A DNA stretch of 64,000 nucleotides from Knoellia locipacati (GTDB taxonomy: Bacteria; Actinomycetota; Actinomycetes; Actinomycetales; Dermatophilaceae): NCBI RefSeq assembly GCF_007992835.1, contig NZ_BKBA01000009.1:402656-466655 (forward strand), in the 5' to 3' direction. The notes beneath the pieces were generated by a model. It was not told the DNA's origin and did not search any database. It saw only the letters and a program-made list of their open reading frames with translations. Each line of letters begins with the position of its first letter. Positions within the stretch are counted from its first letter, which is position 1. Shown here piece after piece: positions 24,896 to 34,157 of this stretch. Both the position numbers and the translations under genes were made by a program.

Positions 24896-25336
24896 ATGGA
24901 GTCCACCAACCACACGTATGCCGTCACCAAGTCCGACGAGGAGTGGCGCTCCGAGCTCAGCCCGGAGGAGTACGCCGTCCTGCGCCAGGCCGGAACCGAA
25001 CGCCCCTACACGGGCGAGTACACCGACGCCAAGACCGAGGGCGTCTACTCGTGCCGCGCCTGTGGCGCCAAGCTGTTCACCTCGGAGACCAAGTTCGACA
25101 GCCACTGCGGCTGGCCGTCCTTCTACTCACCGCTCGCCGGCGACTCGGTCCAGTTCCTCGAGGACGCGTCGCTCCCCGGCCGTCCGCGCACCGAGGTCCG
25201 CTGCGCCACCTGCGGCAGCCACCTCGGCCACGTCTTCGAGGGCGAGGGCTACGACACCCCGACCGACCAGCGGTTCTGCATGAACAGCATCGCGCTCACG
25301 CTGCGCCCCGCGGAGGGCGAGACCGACCAGGCCTGA
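24896..25336 (+). CDS. msrB: Peptide-methionine (R)-S-oxide reductase MsrB
   Basis: 146 aa. Repairs methionine-R-sulfoxide in proteins, cytosolic. Zinc cysteines CRAC (about 53-56) and CATC (about 102-105), the SHCGWPSFYSP substrate loop, GSHLGHVF, and catalytic Cys in RFCMNSIAL near the C terminus are all present. Divergent from ligD with 98 nt between starts; no strong Shine-Dalgarno, and the upstream TTTGCTCATGAC does not match the leaderless hexamer well. Tyr-Ala-Val in its N terminus (TYAVTK) is written with an octamer copy. Confidence 0.95.
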   Translation: MESTNHTYAVTKSDEEWRSELSPEEYAVLRQAGTERPYTGEYTDAKTEGVYSCRACGAKLFTSETKFDSHCGWPSFYSPLAGDSVQFLEDASLPGRPRTEVRCATCGSHLGHVFEGEGYDTPTDQRFCMNSIALTLRPAEGETDQA

Positions 25337-25369
25337 CCCACCAGCCGTCGCGGTGAGCGGCGCACAGCA

Positions 25370-25405
25370 TGACGAGGGGCGCACCCATGGGTGCGGCCCT
25401 CGTCA
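25370..25405. terminator. Bidirectional terminator between msrB and hemQ
   Basis: 17-nt arms (25370-25386 and 25389-25405) pair with a single mismatch around AT; sits between two convergent genes. Confidence 0.78.
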
Positions 25406-25458
25406 CGTTCTGCGCCGGTCGTGCCGGTCGCGCCGCCCCGCCCCCGGCGGGCCGGGAC

Positions 25459-26187
25459 TCAGCGCTGGCGGGTGATGAGGTCCGCAACCTCGACGCGCGG
25501 ACCCGTGAAGAACGGGACCTCCTCGCGCACGTGCAACCGCGCCCGGGAGGGCCGCAGGTCGCGCATGAGGTCGACGATGCGGTGCAGCTCGTCGGCCTCG
25601 AACGCGAGGATCCACTCGTAGTCGCCGAGCGCGAACGACGAGATGGTGTTGGCCCGGACGTCGGGGTAGTCGCGCGCCATCTGGCCGTGCTCGCGCAGCA
25701 TGTCTCGACGCTCGGCGTCCTCGAGGAGGTACCACTCGTAGGACCGCACGAACGGGTAGACGCAGACGTAGTCGCGCGGCTCCTCACCGGCGAGGAACGC
25801 CGGCACGTGGCTCTTGTTGAACTCCGCCGGGCGGTGCAGCGCCGCGTTGGACCACACCGACGACAGGTGTCCGCCGAACTCGGTGCGCAGCAGCCGGTGG
25901 TAGGCGTCCTGGAGGTCCTCGATGCGCTCCGCGTGCCACCACACCATGAGGTCGGCGTCGCCGCGCAGCCCGGCGACGTCGTAGAACCCGCGCACGACGA
26001 CGTCGCGCGACTCGAGCTCGGCGACGAGCTCCTCGACCTCGGCGGTCATCGCCGCACGGTCGCCGTCGCCGAGCCGCTCGGTGACCTCGAAGACCGACCA
26101 CATCGTGTAGCGGATCGACTCGTTGATCTCGCGCATCCGCGCGGGGCTGGGCTTGCTCGGGGCGGGACGACCGGTCGGGGTGCTCAT
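25459..26187 (-). CDS. hemQ: Coproheme decarboxylase HemQ (chlorite dismutase family)
   Basis: 242 aa. Last step of the coproporphyrin-dependent haem pathway of Gram-positives: decarboxylates coproheme III to haem b using peroxide. Family marks: [47 protein letters not shown], and [15 protein letters not shown], where the conserved Tyr and the KSHVP lysine lie. It lacks chlorite dismutase's distal Arg context. ATG 26187 has GGGAG 10 nt upstream and follows hemY by 4 nt, so the two are one operon. The frame continues upstream to 26394 antisense to nothing useful and inside hemY; rejected. Confidence 0.92.
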   Translation of the reverse strand: MSTPTGRPAPSKPSPARMREINESIRYTMWSVFEVTERLGDGDRAAMTAEVEELVAELESRDVVVRGFYDVAGLRGDADLMVWWHAERIEDLQDAYHRLLRTEFGGHLSSVWSNAALHRPAEFNKSHVPAFLAGEEPRDYVCVYPFVRSYEWYLLEDAERRDMLREHGQMARDYPDVRANTISSFALGDYEWILAFEADELHRIVDLMRDLRPSRARLHVREEVPFFTGPRVEVADLITRQR

Positions 26188-26191
26188 GGGG

Positions 26192-27619
26192 TCATTCTCC
26201 CGCTCGACCCGCGGGGCGTTCGAGGTGGGTGGCGGTCGCGTCCGCGGCGAGCCGGGCCGACGCGATGACGGCCGGGATACCGACGCCGTCGTAGGCCGCG
26301 CCCGCCACCTCGATCCCCGGCACCTCGGCGAGGGCGGCACGCACGCGCGCGACCCGGTCGACGTGCCCGACGGTGTACTGCGGCAGCCCGCCACCCCACC
26401 GCTGGACGTGGCTGTCGACGACGGTGAGCGGAGGTGCGCCGACGGCCTCGGCGATCTCGAGGGCGGCGAGGGCGACGAGGTCGGTGTCGTCGCGCTGGAG
26501 TGTCGCGTTCTCGCCCGCTCGCCCGACGGACGCCCTCACGTATGCCGTGTCCGCACCTTCCGCAGCGAGCCAGCCCCACTTGGCCGAGCTGAAGGTGCTG
26601 GCCTTGATGCCCCGGCCGTCGACCGGGGGGACGAGGAAGCCCGAGCCCGGCCACGACGCCACCTGGGCCGCGGGGACGGCCAGCGTGATGACCGCGACGG
26701 ACGCCATCTCGATGCCACCCACCACGGAGGCCGCACCGGGCGCCACCGGACCGAGCAGCCGGGCGGCCGCGGGCGGCGGGACCGCTACCACCACGGCGTC
26801 CGCCTCGACGAGACGTGGCTGGGTCGTCGGGCCGGTGAGGACCGACCAGCCGTCGGGGGTGCGCTCGATGCCGCGTGCGACGACCCCGGACTCGATGACC
26901 CCACCCCGGCGCTCGACGTCCGCGGCGAGGAGCTCGGGCAGCCGCCCGACTCCCCCGCGCAGCCCGACGAACGGCGGGCGCGTCGCACCGGCCTGCGGGT
27001 CCACAGGCGGGGACGCCAGCAGGGAGCCTCCCGCCGTGGCCGTGGCCCAGACCGCGGGCATCGTCGCGCGCAGGGACAGCTCACGGGACCGGCCGGCATA
27101 CACACCGCCGAGGAGCGGCTCGACGAGACGGTCGACGACCGCGTCACCGAGGCGAGAGGCGACGTAGTCGCCCACCGAGATGTCGCTGCCGACCTCGGGC
27201 GCCGGAGACTCCGCCCGCATCCGCGCGGCCTCCTCGTCGGTGAGCAGGCCCAAGACGTCGGAGTCCGCGTAGGGCACGCCGATCCGGGTGCGTGGCAACG
27301 CATGCAGCGCCCCCCGCGACCACACGCGGGCCGACGTGGTCGTCGGGCTCACGACGTCGGAGGGGTCGGCGAGCTCGGCCAGCAGGTCGACCGCCTCGTG
27401 GCGCACGGCGAGCATGGCCTCGGCGCCGACGTCGACGAGGTGGCCGCCGACCGACTCGCGGCGCAGCTTGCCGCCGACCCGGTCGGACGCGTCGAGGACG
27501 ACGACGCGGGTGCCCGGTCGGCGGACGAGCAGGTCGCGCGCGGCGGTGAGCCCGGCGACACCTCCCCCGATGACGACGACGGTGCGGACCGTGGGGCCGG
27601 TGCTGCTCTCTGGGGTCAC
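26192..27619 (-). CDS. hemY: Coproporphyrinogen III / protoporphyrinogen oxidase HemY
   Basis: 475 aa. FAD-dependent six-electron oxidation giving coproporphyrin III in Gram-positive bacteria. Dinucleotide-binding [17 protein letters not shown] at residue 13, second FAD loop [37 protein letters not shown] (substrate side) and C-terminal [19 protein letters not shown] start at 27619, first gene of the hemY-hemQ pair. The DUF4349 gene starts divergently at 27751. Two octamer copies lie inside. Confidence 0.9.
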   Translation of the reverse strand: MTPESSTGPTVRTVVVIGGGVAGLTAARDLLVRRPGTRVVVLDASDRVGGKLRRESVGGHLVDVGAEAMLAVRHEAVDLLAELADPSDVVSPTTTSARVWSRGALHALPRTRIGVPYADSDVLGLLTDEEAARMRAESPAPEVGSDISVGDYVASRLGDAVVDRLVEPLLGGVYAGRSRELSLRATMPAVWATATAGGSLLASPPVDPQAGATRPPFVGLRGGVGRLPELLAADVERRGGVIESGVVARGIERTPDGWSVLTGPTTQPRLVEADAVVVAVPPPAAARLLGPVAPGAASVVGGIEMASVAVITLAVPAAQVASWPGSGFLVPPVDGRGIKASTFSSAKWGWLAAEGADTAYVRASVGRAGENATLQRDDTDLVALAALEIAEAVGAPPLTVVDSHVQRWGGGLPQYTVGHVDRVARVRAALAEVPGIEVAGAAYDGVGIPAVIASARLAADATATHLERPAGRAGE

Positions 27620-27750
27620 CTCGCCACTCTCTCACCGGCCGTCACCACATCGTGACCCGGATGAGCGGAACCGGTGACCGCCCGGGAGGAGTCTCACTCT
27701 CGACAGGCACACCGCCGTGCCGGGGCAGCCCGGAGGAAGAGAGAGCCACC

Positions 27751-28689
27751 ATGAGCACTCGAGGACAGCACCCCGCTCGCCGCGTCGTCGGCGTGGCCCT
27801 CGCCGGGCTCCTCGCCCTCGGCGCCCTGTCCGCGTGTGGCGGCGGCGGCAACGACACCAGCGGCGGCGACAGCGGCAGCAGTGCCGCGCAGGACTCCGCC
27901 GCCAAGCCGGCCGACGGGGACCGAGCGGTCGGCGCCGTCTCCCCCGAGTCCGCCCGGGCGAGCGCCGGGCAGAAGCTCGTCCGTCGCGCCCACCTCCAGC
28001 TCAAGGTCGGCTCGCTCCCGGGTGCGGCCGAGCGGATCCGCTCGATCGCCGCCCAGCAGAGCGGCGTCGTCGTCACCGAGGAGCTGTACTCCGGTGAGCA
28101 CGGCGACACCTCCGGCGCCATCACGATCAGCGTCCCGGCGAGCTCGCTCGAGGCGACGATCTCGCTCATCGAGAAGGTCGGCGACGTCCAGTTCCGCAAC
28201 AGCTCGAGCGAGGACGTTACGGGGACCTACGTCGACACCCAGGCGCGCGTGACCTCGATGACGGCGAGCGTGGCGCGCATCCGCGACCTGCTCGCCAAGG
28301 CGTCCAGCGTCAACGACCTCGTCGCCCTCGAGAACGAGCTCTCGCAGCGCCAGGCCGAGCTCGACTCGCTCACCGCGCAGCTCGACAGCCTCAAGGACTC
28401 GGTGTCGATGTCGCCGATCTCGATCACGCTGTCGACCGACGACTACGAGCCGGTCGCGGCAGGCGGGTTCCTGTCCGGACTGCGGTCGGGCTGGAAGGCC
28501 TTCGTCACCTCGGCCGCCGTCCTCGCCACGGTCGTCGGCGCCGTCCTGCCCTTCGGGGTCGCGATCGCTCTCGTGCTCGTGCCCGTCATCTGGTGGGTGC
28601 GCCGTCGCCGGACGCACCCGGCCCCGCTCGTCGCACCCGTCGCACCGGCCGGCCCCGCCGGCCCGATGCCTCCCGCGTCAGCGGGCTGA
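27751..28689 (+). CDS. DUF4349 domain-containing lipoprotein
   Basis: 312 aa. Lipoprotein signal with lipobox ALSAC (Cys about residue 29), a Gly/Ser/Asp-rich linker, and the DUF4349 domain (about 75-235): [34 protein letters not shown], and a coiled-coil helix [35 protein letters not shown] shown in part as [16 protein letters not shown] single C-terminal transmembrane helix (about 260-285) ends in WWVRRRR and a Pro/Ala tail. Function unknown. GGAGGAAGAGAG precedes ATG 27751. Its 3' end overlaps the 3' end of hemE by 12 nt, tail to tail. Confidence 0.85.
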   Translation: MSTRGQHPARRVVGVALAGLLALGALSACGGGGNDTSGGDSGSSAAQDSAAKPADGDRAVGAVSPESARASAGQKLVRRAHLQLKVGSLPGAAERIRSIAAQQSGVVVTEELYSGEHGDTSGAITISVPASSLEATISLIEKVGDVQFRNSSSEDVTGTYVDTQARVTSMTASVARIRDLLAKASSVNDLVALENELSQRQAELDSLTAQLDSLKDSVSMSPISITLSTDDYEPVAAGGFLSGLRSGWKAFVTSAAVLATVVGAVLPFGVAIALVLVPVIWWVRRRRTHPAPLVAPVAPAGPAGPMPPASAG

Positions 28690-29706
28690 GTGCTCGTGCA
28701 CGACCTCGACGATCCTCGTGAGGACGTCGGGGTCGGCGTGCGGCGGCACGCCGTGGCCGAGGTTGAAGATGTGCCCGGGCGCGTTGCGACCCTCGTCGAC
28801 GATGGCGCGCACCCGGGCCTCGAGGACCTCCCACGGGGCACCGAGGAGAGCCGGGTCGAGGTTGCCCTGCACGGCATACGCGTCACCGAGGCGGGCGACG
28901 GCATCGGTGAGCGAGACGCGGTAGTCCACGCCCACGACGTCCGCGCCGGCCTCGCCCATGAGGTCGAGCAGCTCGCCGGTGCCGACACCGAAGTGGATGC
29001 GCGGCACACCGAGGTCGGCCACCGCCGCGAGCGCTGCGGTCGAGTGCTTCTGCACGTATGCCGTGTAGTCGGCTCGCGGGAGCGCGCCCACCCAGGAGTC
29101 GAAGAGCTGGACGGCGCTGGCCCCGGCCTCGACCTGGACGCGCAGGAAGGCGCCGGAGATCTGGGCGAGCCGCTCGCACAGGTCGTTCCACAACTGCGGG
29201 TCGCCGTGCATGAGCGCCTTGGTCCGCTCGTGCGTCTTGGAGGGGCCGCCCTCGACGAGGTAGGACGCGAGGGTGAAGGGCGCGCCCGCGAAGCCGATGA
29301 GCGGGGTGCTGCCGAGCTCGCCGACGAGACGCCGGACCGACTCGGTGATGTCCGGGATCATGTCCGGCGTGAGGTCGGGCAGCCGGTCGAGGTCGGCGCG
29401 GGTCCGGAAGGGCTCGGCGACGACCGGGCCGGTGCCGGGGACGATGCTGAGGTCGACGCCCACCGCTGCGACCGGCACGACGATGTCGCTGAAGAAGATC
29501 GCGGCGTCGACCTTGTGGCGCCGCACCGGCTGGAGCGTGATCTCGGTGACGAGGTCGGGCGTGCGGCAGGCGTCGAGCATGTCCGTGCCCTCGCGCAGCT
29601 CGCGGTACTCGGGCAGCGAGCGACCGGCCTGGCGCATGAACCACACGGGGGTGTGCGGGACGGGCTGGCGGGTGGCGGCAAGGACGAGCGGGCTGTCGGC
29701 GATCAC
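28678..29706 (-). CDS. hemE: Uroporphyrinogen decarboxylase HemE
   Basis: 342 aa, normal length. Removes the four acetate carboxyls of uroporphyrinogen III to give coproporphyrinogen III, the substrate of HemY next door. Signatures: [16 protein letters not shown] at residue 20, IFFSDIVVP (catalytic Asp region), [17 protein letters not shown], and [14 protein letters not shown] at the end. GTG 29706, preceded by GAGACT and 6 nt, an imperfect leaderless hexamer. Separated from hemY-hemQ by the opposite-strand DUF4349 gene, so the haem genes are not one transcript here. Confidence 0.95.
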   Translation of the reverse strand: MIADSPLVLAATRQPVPHTPVWFMRQAGRSLPEYRELREGTDMLDACRTPDLVTEITLQPVRRHKVDAAIFFSDIVVPVAAVGVDLSIVPGTGPVVAEPFRTRADLDRLPDLTPDMIPDITESVRRLVGELGSTPLIGFAGAPFTLASYLVEGGPSKTHERTKALMHGDPQLWNDLCERLAQISGAFLRVQVEAGASAVQLFDSWVGALPRADYTAYVQKHSTAALAAVADLGVPRIHFGVGTGELLDLMGEAGADVVGVDYRVSLTDAVARLGDAYAVQGNLDPALLGAPWEVLEARVRAIVDEGRNAPGHIFNLGHGVPPHADPDVLTRIVEVVHEHSAR

Positions 29707-29747
29707 GGCCGCAGTCTCTCATCCGCGCGCCGGCCCCCCGAATCCCG

Positions 29748-29892
29748 ACTGATTGCCCCACGACGAGGCGTCACCCCACACATCGCCCCGTCTGATTGCC
29801 CCACGGCGAGGCGTCACCCCACACATCACCCCGACTGATGGCCCCACGACGAGGCGACACCCCACATGGGCCCTCGCCCTAGGGCAATCAGT
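29748..29892. repeat. Three 43-bp direct repeats closed by an inverted half-copy
   Basis: Units begin at 29748, 29791 and 29834 with ACTGATTGCCCC (third copy ACTGATGGCCCC) and continue with a C-rich ACCCCACA block; period exactly 43. The block ends at 29881-29892 with AGGGCAATCAGT, the inverted form of the unit's start, so it can fold as a stem-loop. Lies between the end of the EamA gene and the start of hemE. Confidence 0.88.
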
Positions 29893-29908
29893 GGGGGGAC
29901 AGAAGGGG

Positions 29909-30742
29909 TCAGAGGGAGATCACGGCGGCGCCCGCGAGCGCGCAGAGCACACCGACCTGTTGGATCCGGCGCAACCGCTCCCCCAGCACGAGCCGGGCGA
30001 GCAGGATCGTCGCGACCGGGTAGAGCGAGCCGAGCACCGCCGCGATGCTCACCTGTCCACGCGACGACGCGGTGGCGAAGAGGGCGTTCGCGAGCAGGTC
30101 CGCGAAGCCGATGAGGGCGAGCTGCGGGAGGTCGCGTCGAGACGTGCCACCGACGGACCGCAGCAGGAGCGCGGCGATGACGAACATCGTCACCGAGGTG
30201 GCGCGCATCCCCCAGAGCGCCATGAGCAGGGACTCACGCGCGGCACGGTCCAGGGAGAACAGCGCGGTGCCGAAGCAGACCGCCGCGACACCGGCGAGCA
30301 GCACCGGCCTCGGGGACACGGCCCCGGACAGCTCGGGTCCCGAGGCCAGGACGATGCCGACGACCGCGACGAGGATGCCGAGCCACACCCACGGCGTGGG
30401 GGTCTCCCCCGACGCGACACCGAGCACGACGGGGACGACGACGCCCATCGAGGCGATGGGCGCGACGACACCCATGGTCCCGCTGGCGAGCGCGGTGTAG
30501 AACGCGACGAGCCCACTCGCGCCCGCGGTGCCGGCGAGCATCGCCCAGCCCAACCACGCCCCCCACTCCGGCGGGTGACCCAGCCCGAGGCGGACGAGCA
30601 CGATCGTCGACAGCAGGACGAACGCCAGCCCCTGCGTCACACCGACCACGGCGATCGCCGGCAGCCGCTTCGCGACGAGCCCGCCGAAGAAGTCCGACGT
30701 GCCCCACACCGCCGAGGACGCGAGGGCGAGGAGGGAGAGCAC
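29909..30742 (-). CDS. EamA-type (DMT superfamily) transporter
   Basis: 277 aa, ten transmembrane helices in two five-helix repeats (break near residue 140). Opens with ALASSAVWGTSDFFGGLVAK and repeats the EamA pattern at VSIAAVLGSLYPVATILLARLVLGERLRRIQQVG. Exports amino acids or metabolites; substrate unknown. GTG 30742 was preferred over TTG 30745 because TAGGCT lies exactly 6 nt upstream (leaderless). Divergent from the DUF3000 gene with only 70 nt between starts. Confidence 0.87.
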   Translation of the reverse strand: MLSLLALASSAVWGTSDFFGGLVAKRLPAIAVVGVTQGLAFVLLSTIVLVRLGLGHPPEWGAWLGWAMLAGTAGASGLVAFYTALASGTMGVVAPIASMGVVVPVVLGVASGETPTPWVWLGILVAVVGIVLASGPELSGAVSPRPVLLAGVAAVCFGTALFSLDRAARESLLMALWGMRATSVTMFVIAALLLRSVGGTSRRDLPQLALIGFADLLANALFATASSRGQVSIAAVLGSLYPVATILLARLVLGERLRRIQQVGVLCALAGAAVISL

Positions 30743-30800
30743 CAACGCAGCCTAGGCCCACGTCGGCGTGGCCTTCCCCGCGAAACCCGGCCTCCCGGCA

Positions 30801-30806
30801 TACCCT
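30801..30806 (+). promoter_or_regulatory. -10 hexamer of the DUF3000-RNase D unit, overlapping an octamer copy
   Basis: TACCCT ends 6 nt before GTG 30813. Its TAC is also the end of CGGCATAC (30796-30803), so the dispersed octamer is built into this promoter. Confidence 0.55.
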
Positions 30807-30812
30807 CATGGG

Positions 30813-31397
30813 GTGGCAACCCGCTCCCTTCCCGGCCGCGAGTCCCCGGAGTTCACCGCGGCGCTCGAGGCCCTGAGGCACGTCCGGCTGCGTCCGGAGG
30901 TCCGGATCACCGAGGTGCCCGCACCCCAGCGCATCGCTCCGTATGCCGTCGCGCTCACCGCCGACGTGCTCGGCTCCGCCGGCGACGACGAGGAGCTCGC
31001 ATCCGGTCGGTTCGTCCTCCTGCACGACCCGTCGGCGCCCGAGCCGTGGGGTGGCGAGTGGCGCGCGGTGACGTTCGCCCGCGCCGAGCTCGAGCCGGAG
31101 CTCGCCGCCGACCCCCTCCTCGGTGAGGTGGGCTGGACCTGGCTCGTCGACGCCCTCGCGGGTCGCGGGGTCGAGGCGACGGCCGAGGCCGGCACCGTGA
31201 CGCGGGTCGTGAGCCAGAGCTTCGCCGGGCTGTCCGACCGCCCGGCCAGCGTCGAGATGGAGGTCCGCGCGTCGTGGACCCCGATCGGTCCCGACGCCGG
31301 CACCCACCTGCTGGCGTGGTCAGACCTCCTCTGCACGATCGCGGGTCTCCCCCCGCTGCCCGAGGGTGTCGTGGCCCTCCCCGGGCCCCGGCGCTGA
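30813..31397 (+). CDS. DUF3000 domain-containing protein
   Basis: 194 aa. Matches the actinobacterial DUF3000 family: FTAALEALRHVRLRPEVRITEVPAPQRIAPYAVALTADV near the start, FVLLHDPSAPEPWGGEWRAVTFARAELEPE, and GWTWLVDALAG. No catalytic motif is evident; function unknown. GTG start is leaderless. The family is commonly found next to an RNase D gene in actinobacteria, as here: stop and next ATG overlap (TGATG), so the pair is translationally coupled and probably functionally linked. Confidence 0.85.
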   Translation: MATRSLPGRESPEFTAALEALRHVRLRPEVRITEVPAPQRIAPYAVALTADVLGSAGDDEELASGRFVLLHDPSAPEPWGGEWRAVTFARAELEPELAADPLLGEVGWTWLVDALAGRGVEATAEAGTVTRVVSQSFAGLSDRPASVEMEVRASWTPIGPDAGTHLLAWSDLLCTIAGLPPLPEGVVALPGPRR

Positions 31398-32701
31398 TGG
31401 GCCCCGACTCCACCGGGCCCGACGACACGGGCTCGTCCGACGTCGTCGACGCGTCCGACGTCGTCGACGCGACCGACGCCGAGGCGCAGCCGCCTGCTCC
31501 CCAGTCCCCGCCGCCGATCCCGCTCGACGAGCCGGCCGAGGGTGTGCCCCACGTCGTCGAGACCGAGCGCGGCCTGAGCGAGGCGGCCGCCGCCATCGCC
31601 GCCGGTGAGGGTCCCGTCGCCGTCGACGCCGAGCGCGCGTCGGGCTACCGCTACGGCCAGCGCGCCTACCTCGTCCAGGTGCGGCGCGAGGGCTCGGGCA
31701 CATGGCTCATCGACCCCATCGCCTGCCCCGACCTCAGCCCGCTCGACGACGCGATCGGACGCGCCGAGTGGATCCTGCACGCCGCGACCCAGGACCTCGC
31801 CTGCCTCGCCGAGGTGGGCCTGCGCCCGCGCCAGCTCTTCGACACCGAGCTCGCCGCACGCCTGCTCGGCCTCCCCCGCGTCGGGCTCGCCGCCGTGGTC
31901 GAGCACTACCTTGGTCTCGCCCTGGCCAAGGAGCACTCGGCCGTCGACTGGTCGACCCGCCCCCTGCCCGAGCCGTGGCTGCGCTACGCCGCGCTCGACG
32001 TCGAGGTCCTCACCGAGCTGCGCAACCTCATGGGTGTCGACCTCGCCCGTCAGGACAAGTCCGAGTGGGCACGTCAGGAGTTCGAGTCGCTGCTGTCGTG
32101 GAAGCCGACCGAGAAGGTCGACCCCTGGCGGCGCACCAGCGGCATGAACACCATCCGCAGCCGCCGCGGCATCGCCGTCGTGCGCGAGCTCTGGTTCACC
32201 CGCGACGACATCGCCCAGGACCGCGACACCTCGCCCGGCCGGGTGCTGCCCGACGCCGGGCTCATCTCGATCGCCGCCGCCGCGCCGACCTCGGTGTCGG
32301 ACCTGCCGAGCGGTCACCGCGCCATCAACCGCTACGGCCGCCAGTGGGTCGCAGCTGTCAAGCGCGCCGAGGCCATCGACGAGGCCGACCTGCCTCAGCG
32401 CACCCTGCGCTCCGACGGCCCGCCGCCCGCACGCTCTTGGGCCGACAAGGACCCGGTGGCCGCGGCCCGGCTGACGGACGCGCGAGCCGAGCTCACGGCA
32501 TACGCCGAGCAGCACGAGATCCCCGTCGAGAACGTCTGCTCGCCCGACCCCCTGCGCCGGGTCCTGTGGCGACCGCCGACCACGCCGGACGCCGACGGCT
32601 TCACCGAGGCCCTGCTCGGGCTCGGTGTGCGCCAGTGGCAGGCCGACATCGTCGCGCCGATGCTCGCCCGGGCCGTCGAGGCCCACCCCGACGCCGACTG
32701 A
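31397..32701 (+). CDS. rnd: Ribonuclease D-like 3'-5' exonuclease with HRDC domain
   Basis: 434 aa. An acidic, low-complexity N-terminal extension of about 45 residues (DVVDASDVVDATDAE) is followed by a DEDD exonuclease domain: VAVDAERASGYRYGQRAYLVQ (Asp/Glu pair), HAATQDLACL (Asp) and RYAALDVEVLTEL (last Asp with Tyr). HRDC-type helices follow at about 215-300, then a C-terminal extension. Family role is trimming tRNA and other RNA 3' ends. ATG overlaps the DUF3000 stop. Followed by a 24-bp-stem hairpin at 32705. Confidence 0.88.
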   Translation: MGPDSTGPDDTGSSDVVDASDVVDATDAEAQPPAPQSPPPIPLDEPAEGVPHVVETERGLSEAAAAIAAGEGPVAVDAERASGYRYGQRAYLVQVRREGSGTWLIDPIACPDLSPLDDAIGRAEWILHAATQDLACLAEVGLRPRQLFDTELAARLLGLPRVGLAAVVEHYLGLALAKEHSAVDWSTRPLPEPWLRYAALDVEVLTELRNLMGVDLARQDKSEWARQEFESLLSWKPTEKVDPWRRTSGMNTIRSRRGIAVVRELWFTRDDIAQDRDTSPGRVLPDAGLISIAAAAPTSVSDLPSGHRAINRYGRQWVAAVKRAEAIDEADLPQRTLRSDGPPPARSWADKDPVAAARLTDARAELTAYAEQHEIPVENVCSPDPLRRVLWRPPTTPDADGFTEALLGLGVRQWQADIVAPMLARAVEAHPDAD

Positions 32702-32704
32702 CGC

Positions 32705-32770
32705 CGCGACTGATTGCCCGTGTGGGACGCCGAGCGCCTGCGAGGTGTCCCACACGGGCAATCAGTCGCG
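32705..32770. repeat. Long perfect stem-loop (24-bp arms) after rnd, related to the 29.7-kb repeats
   Basis: Arms 32705-32728 and 32747-32770 are perfectly complementary with an 18-nt loop. Both arms contain GACTGATTGCCC, the same 12 nt that opens the repeats at 29748. Probably also ends the DUF3000-rnd transcript. Confidence 0.85.
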
Positions 32771-32782
32771 CACCGGCCTGGC

Positions 32783-32828
32783 TGCGTCTGCGGAAGTGGT
32801 GGCTCTAGCAACCGAAGTCGCAGACGCA
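32783..32828. repeat. Second stem-loop directly after the 32.7-kb hairpin
   Basis: TGCGTCTGCG (32783-32792) pairs with CGCAGACGCA (32819-32828); the 26-nt loop holds a weaker inner pair GGT/ACC. Non-coding, between rnd and fadA. Confidence 0.6.
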
Positions 32829-32879
32829 CGTGGCCCGGACCCGTGAGGTGACGGCTCTCACGGCCGACCGGCATACCCG

Positions 32880-32897
32880 ACTAAGCGGGCGCTTAGT
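32880..32897. promoter_or_regulatory. TetR-type operator overlapping the fadA promoter
   Basis: ACTAAGCGGGCGCTTAGT is a perfect inverted repeat (8-bp arms, 2-nt centre). A -10 candidate TAGCCT (32897-32902) starts at its last base, so a bound repressor would block transcription. This is the size and style of sites used by TetR-family regulators of fatty-acid genes; no tetR gene is in the window. Confidence 0.65.
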
Positions 32898-32944
32898 AGC
32901 CTGAGCGGAGCACCACCGACATCTCCGACCAGAGAGGCCCCACC

Positions 32945-34156
32945 GTGCCCCGCACCCTGAATGAGGTCGTCTTCGTCGACGGCGTGCGTACGCCGTTCGG
33001 CAAAGCCGGCGAGAAGGGCATGTACGCCCAGACCCGCGCCGACGACCTCGTCATCCGCTGCATCCGCGAGCTGCTCAACAGGAACCCCCAGCTCCCCAAG
33101 GACCGCGTCGAGGAGGTCGCCATCGCCGCGACCACCCAGACCGGCGACCAGGGCCTCACGCTCGGCCGCCTCGCCGCCCTGCTCTCCGGCCTGCCCAACA
33201 CGACCCCGGGCTACTCCGTCGACCGCATGTGCGCCGGCGCGATGACCGCGGTGACCAACGTCGCGAGCTCGATCGGCTTCGGCGCCTACGACATCGCCAT
33301 CGCCGGCGGCGTCGAGCACATGGGCCGCCACCCCATGGGTGAGGGCATCGACCCCAACCCGCGCCTCCTCGCCGAGAAGCTCGTCGACCAGTCCGCGCTC
33401 TCGATGGGCAACACCGCCGAGAACCTCCACGACCGGTTCCCGCAGCTCACCAAGGAGCGTTCCGACGCGTATGCCGTGGGCAGCCAGACCAAGCTCGCGA
33501 AGGCCTACGAGGCGGGCAAGATCCAACCCGACCTCGTGCCGATGGCGACCCGCCACTCCGAGCGCGGCGCCGGTCTGGCCACCAAGGACGAGCCGCCGCG
33601 CCCCGGCACCACCGTCGAGGAGCTCGCCGGGCTCAAGACCCCGTTCCGTCCGCACGGCGCCGTGACCGCGGGCAACGCCGCGGGTCTCAACGACGGCGCG
33701 ACCGCGTGCATCCTCGCCTCCGAGACCGCCGCCGAGGAGCTCGGCCTCCCGGTGAAGATGCGACTCGTGACCTACGGCTTCGTCGGCGTGGAGCCCGAGG
33801 TCATGGGCATCGGCCCGGTCCCCGCCACCGAGAAGGCCCTGGCCAAGGCCGGGCTCACCATCGAGGACATCGGGCTGTTCGAGCTCAACGAGGCGTTCGC
33901 CGTGCAGGTGCTCGCCTTCCTCGACCACTTCGGCATCGCCGACGACGACCCGCGCGTCAACGAGTACGGCGGCGCCATCGCCACCGGCCACCCACTCGCC
34001 TCCTCCGGCGTGCGCCTCATGACCCAGCTCGCGCGCCAGTTCGAGGAGCACCCGGAGGTCCGCTACGGGCTCACCGCGATGTGCATCGGCATCGGCATGG
34101 GTGGCTCCGTCATCTGGGAGAACCCGCACCACGCCGACTACGGGAAGGACGCCTGA
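32945..34156 (+). CDS. fadA: Acetyl-CoA acyltransferase (thiolase), FadA-type
   Basis: 403 aa. Thiolytic cleavage of 3-ketoacyl-CoA, last step of beta-oxidation. Active-site Cys in SVDRMCAGAMTAV (about residue 97), His in the NEAFAVQVL region and GGAIATGHPLASSG (about 350), and second Cys in LTAMCIGIGMGGSV (about 385): the full thiolase set. GTG 32945 with GAGAGG 8 nt upstream. First gene of fadA-fadB (2-nt gap), under the inverted-repeat operator at 32880. Confidence 0.93.
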   Translation: MPRTLNEVVFVDGVRTPFGKAGEKGMYAQTRADDLVIRCIRELLNRNPQLPKDRVEEVAIAATTQTGDQGLTLGRLAALLSGLPNTTPGYSVDRMCAGAMTAVTNVASSIGFGAYDIAIAGGVEHMGRHPMGEGIDPNPRLLAEKLVDQSALSMGNTAENLHDRFPQLTKERSDAYAVGSQTKLAKAYEAGKIQPDLVPMATRHSERGAGLATKDEPPRPGTTVEELAGLKTPFRPHGAVTAGNAAGLNDGATACILASETAAEELGLPVKMRLVTYGFVGVEPEVMGIGPVPATEKALAKAGLTIEDIGLFELNEAFAVQVLAFLDHFGIADDDPRVNEYGGAIATGHPLASSGVRLMTQLARQFEEHPEVRYGLTAMCIGIGMGGSVIWENPHHADYGKDA

Positions 34157-34157
34157 C

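Noticed and set aside
22473..25283. A 936-codon + strand frame across the hydrolase and ligD
   Set aside because: Shadow frame; the overlapping minus-strand LigD carries full catalytic motifs.
29748..29892. Possible CRISPR array from evenly spaced repeats
   Set aside because: Units are contiguous 43-bp direct repeats with no variable spacers, and no cas genes are near.
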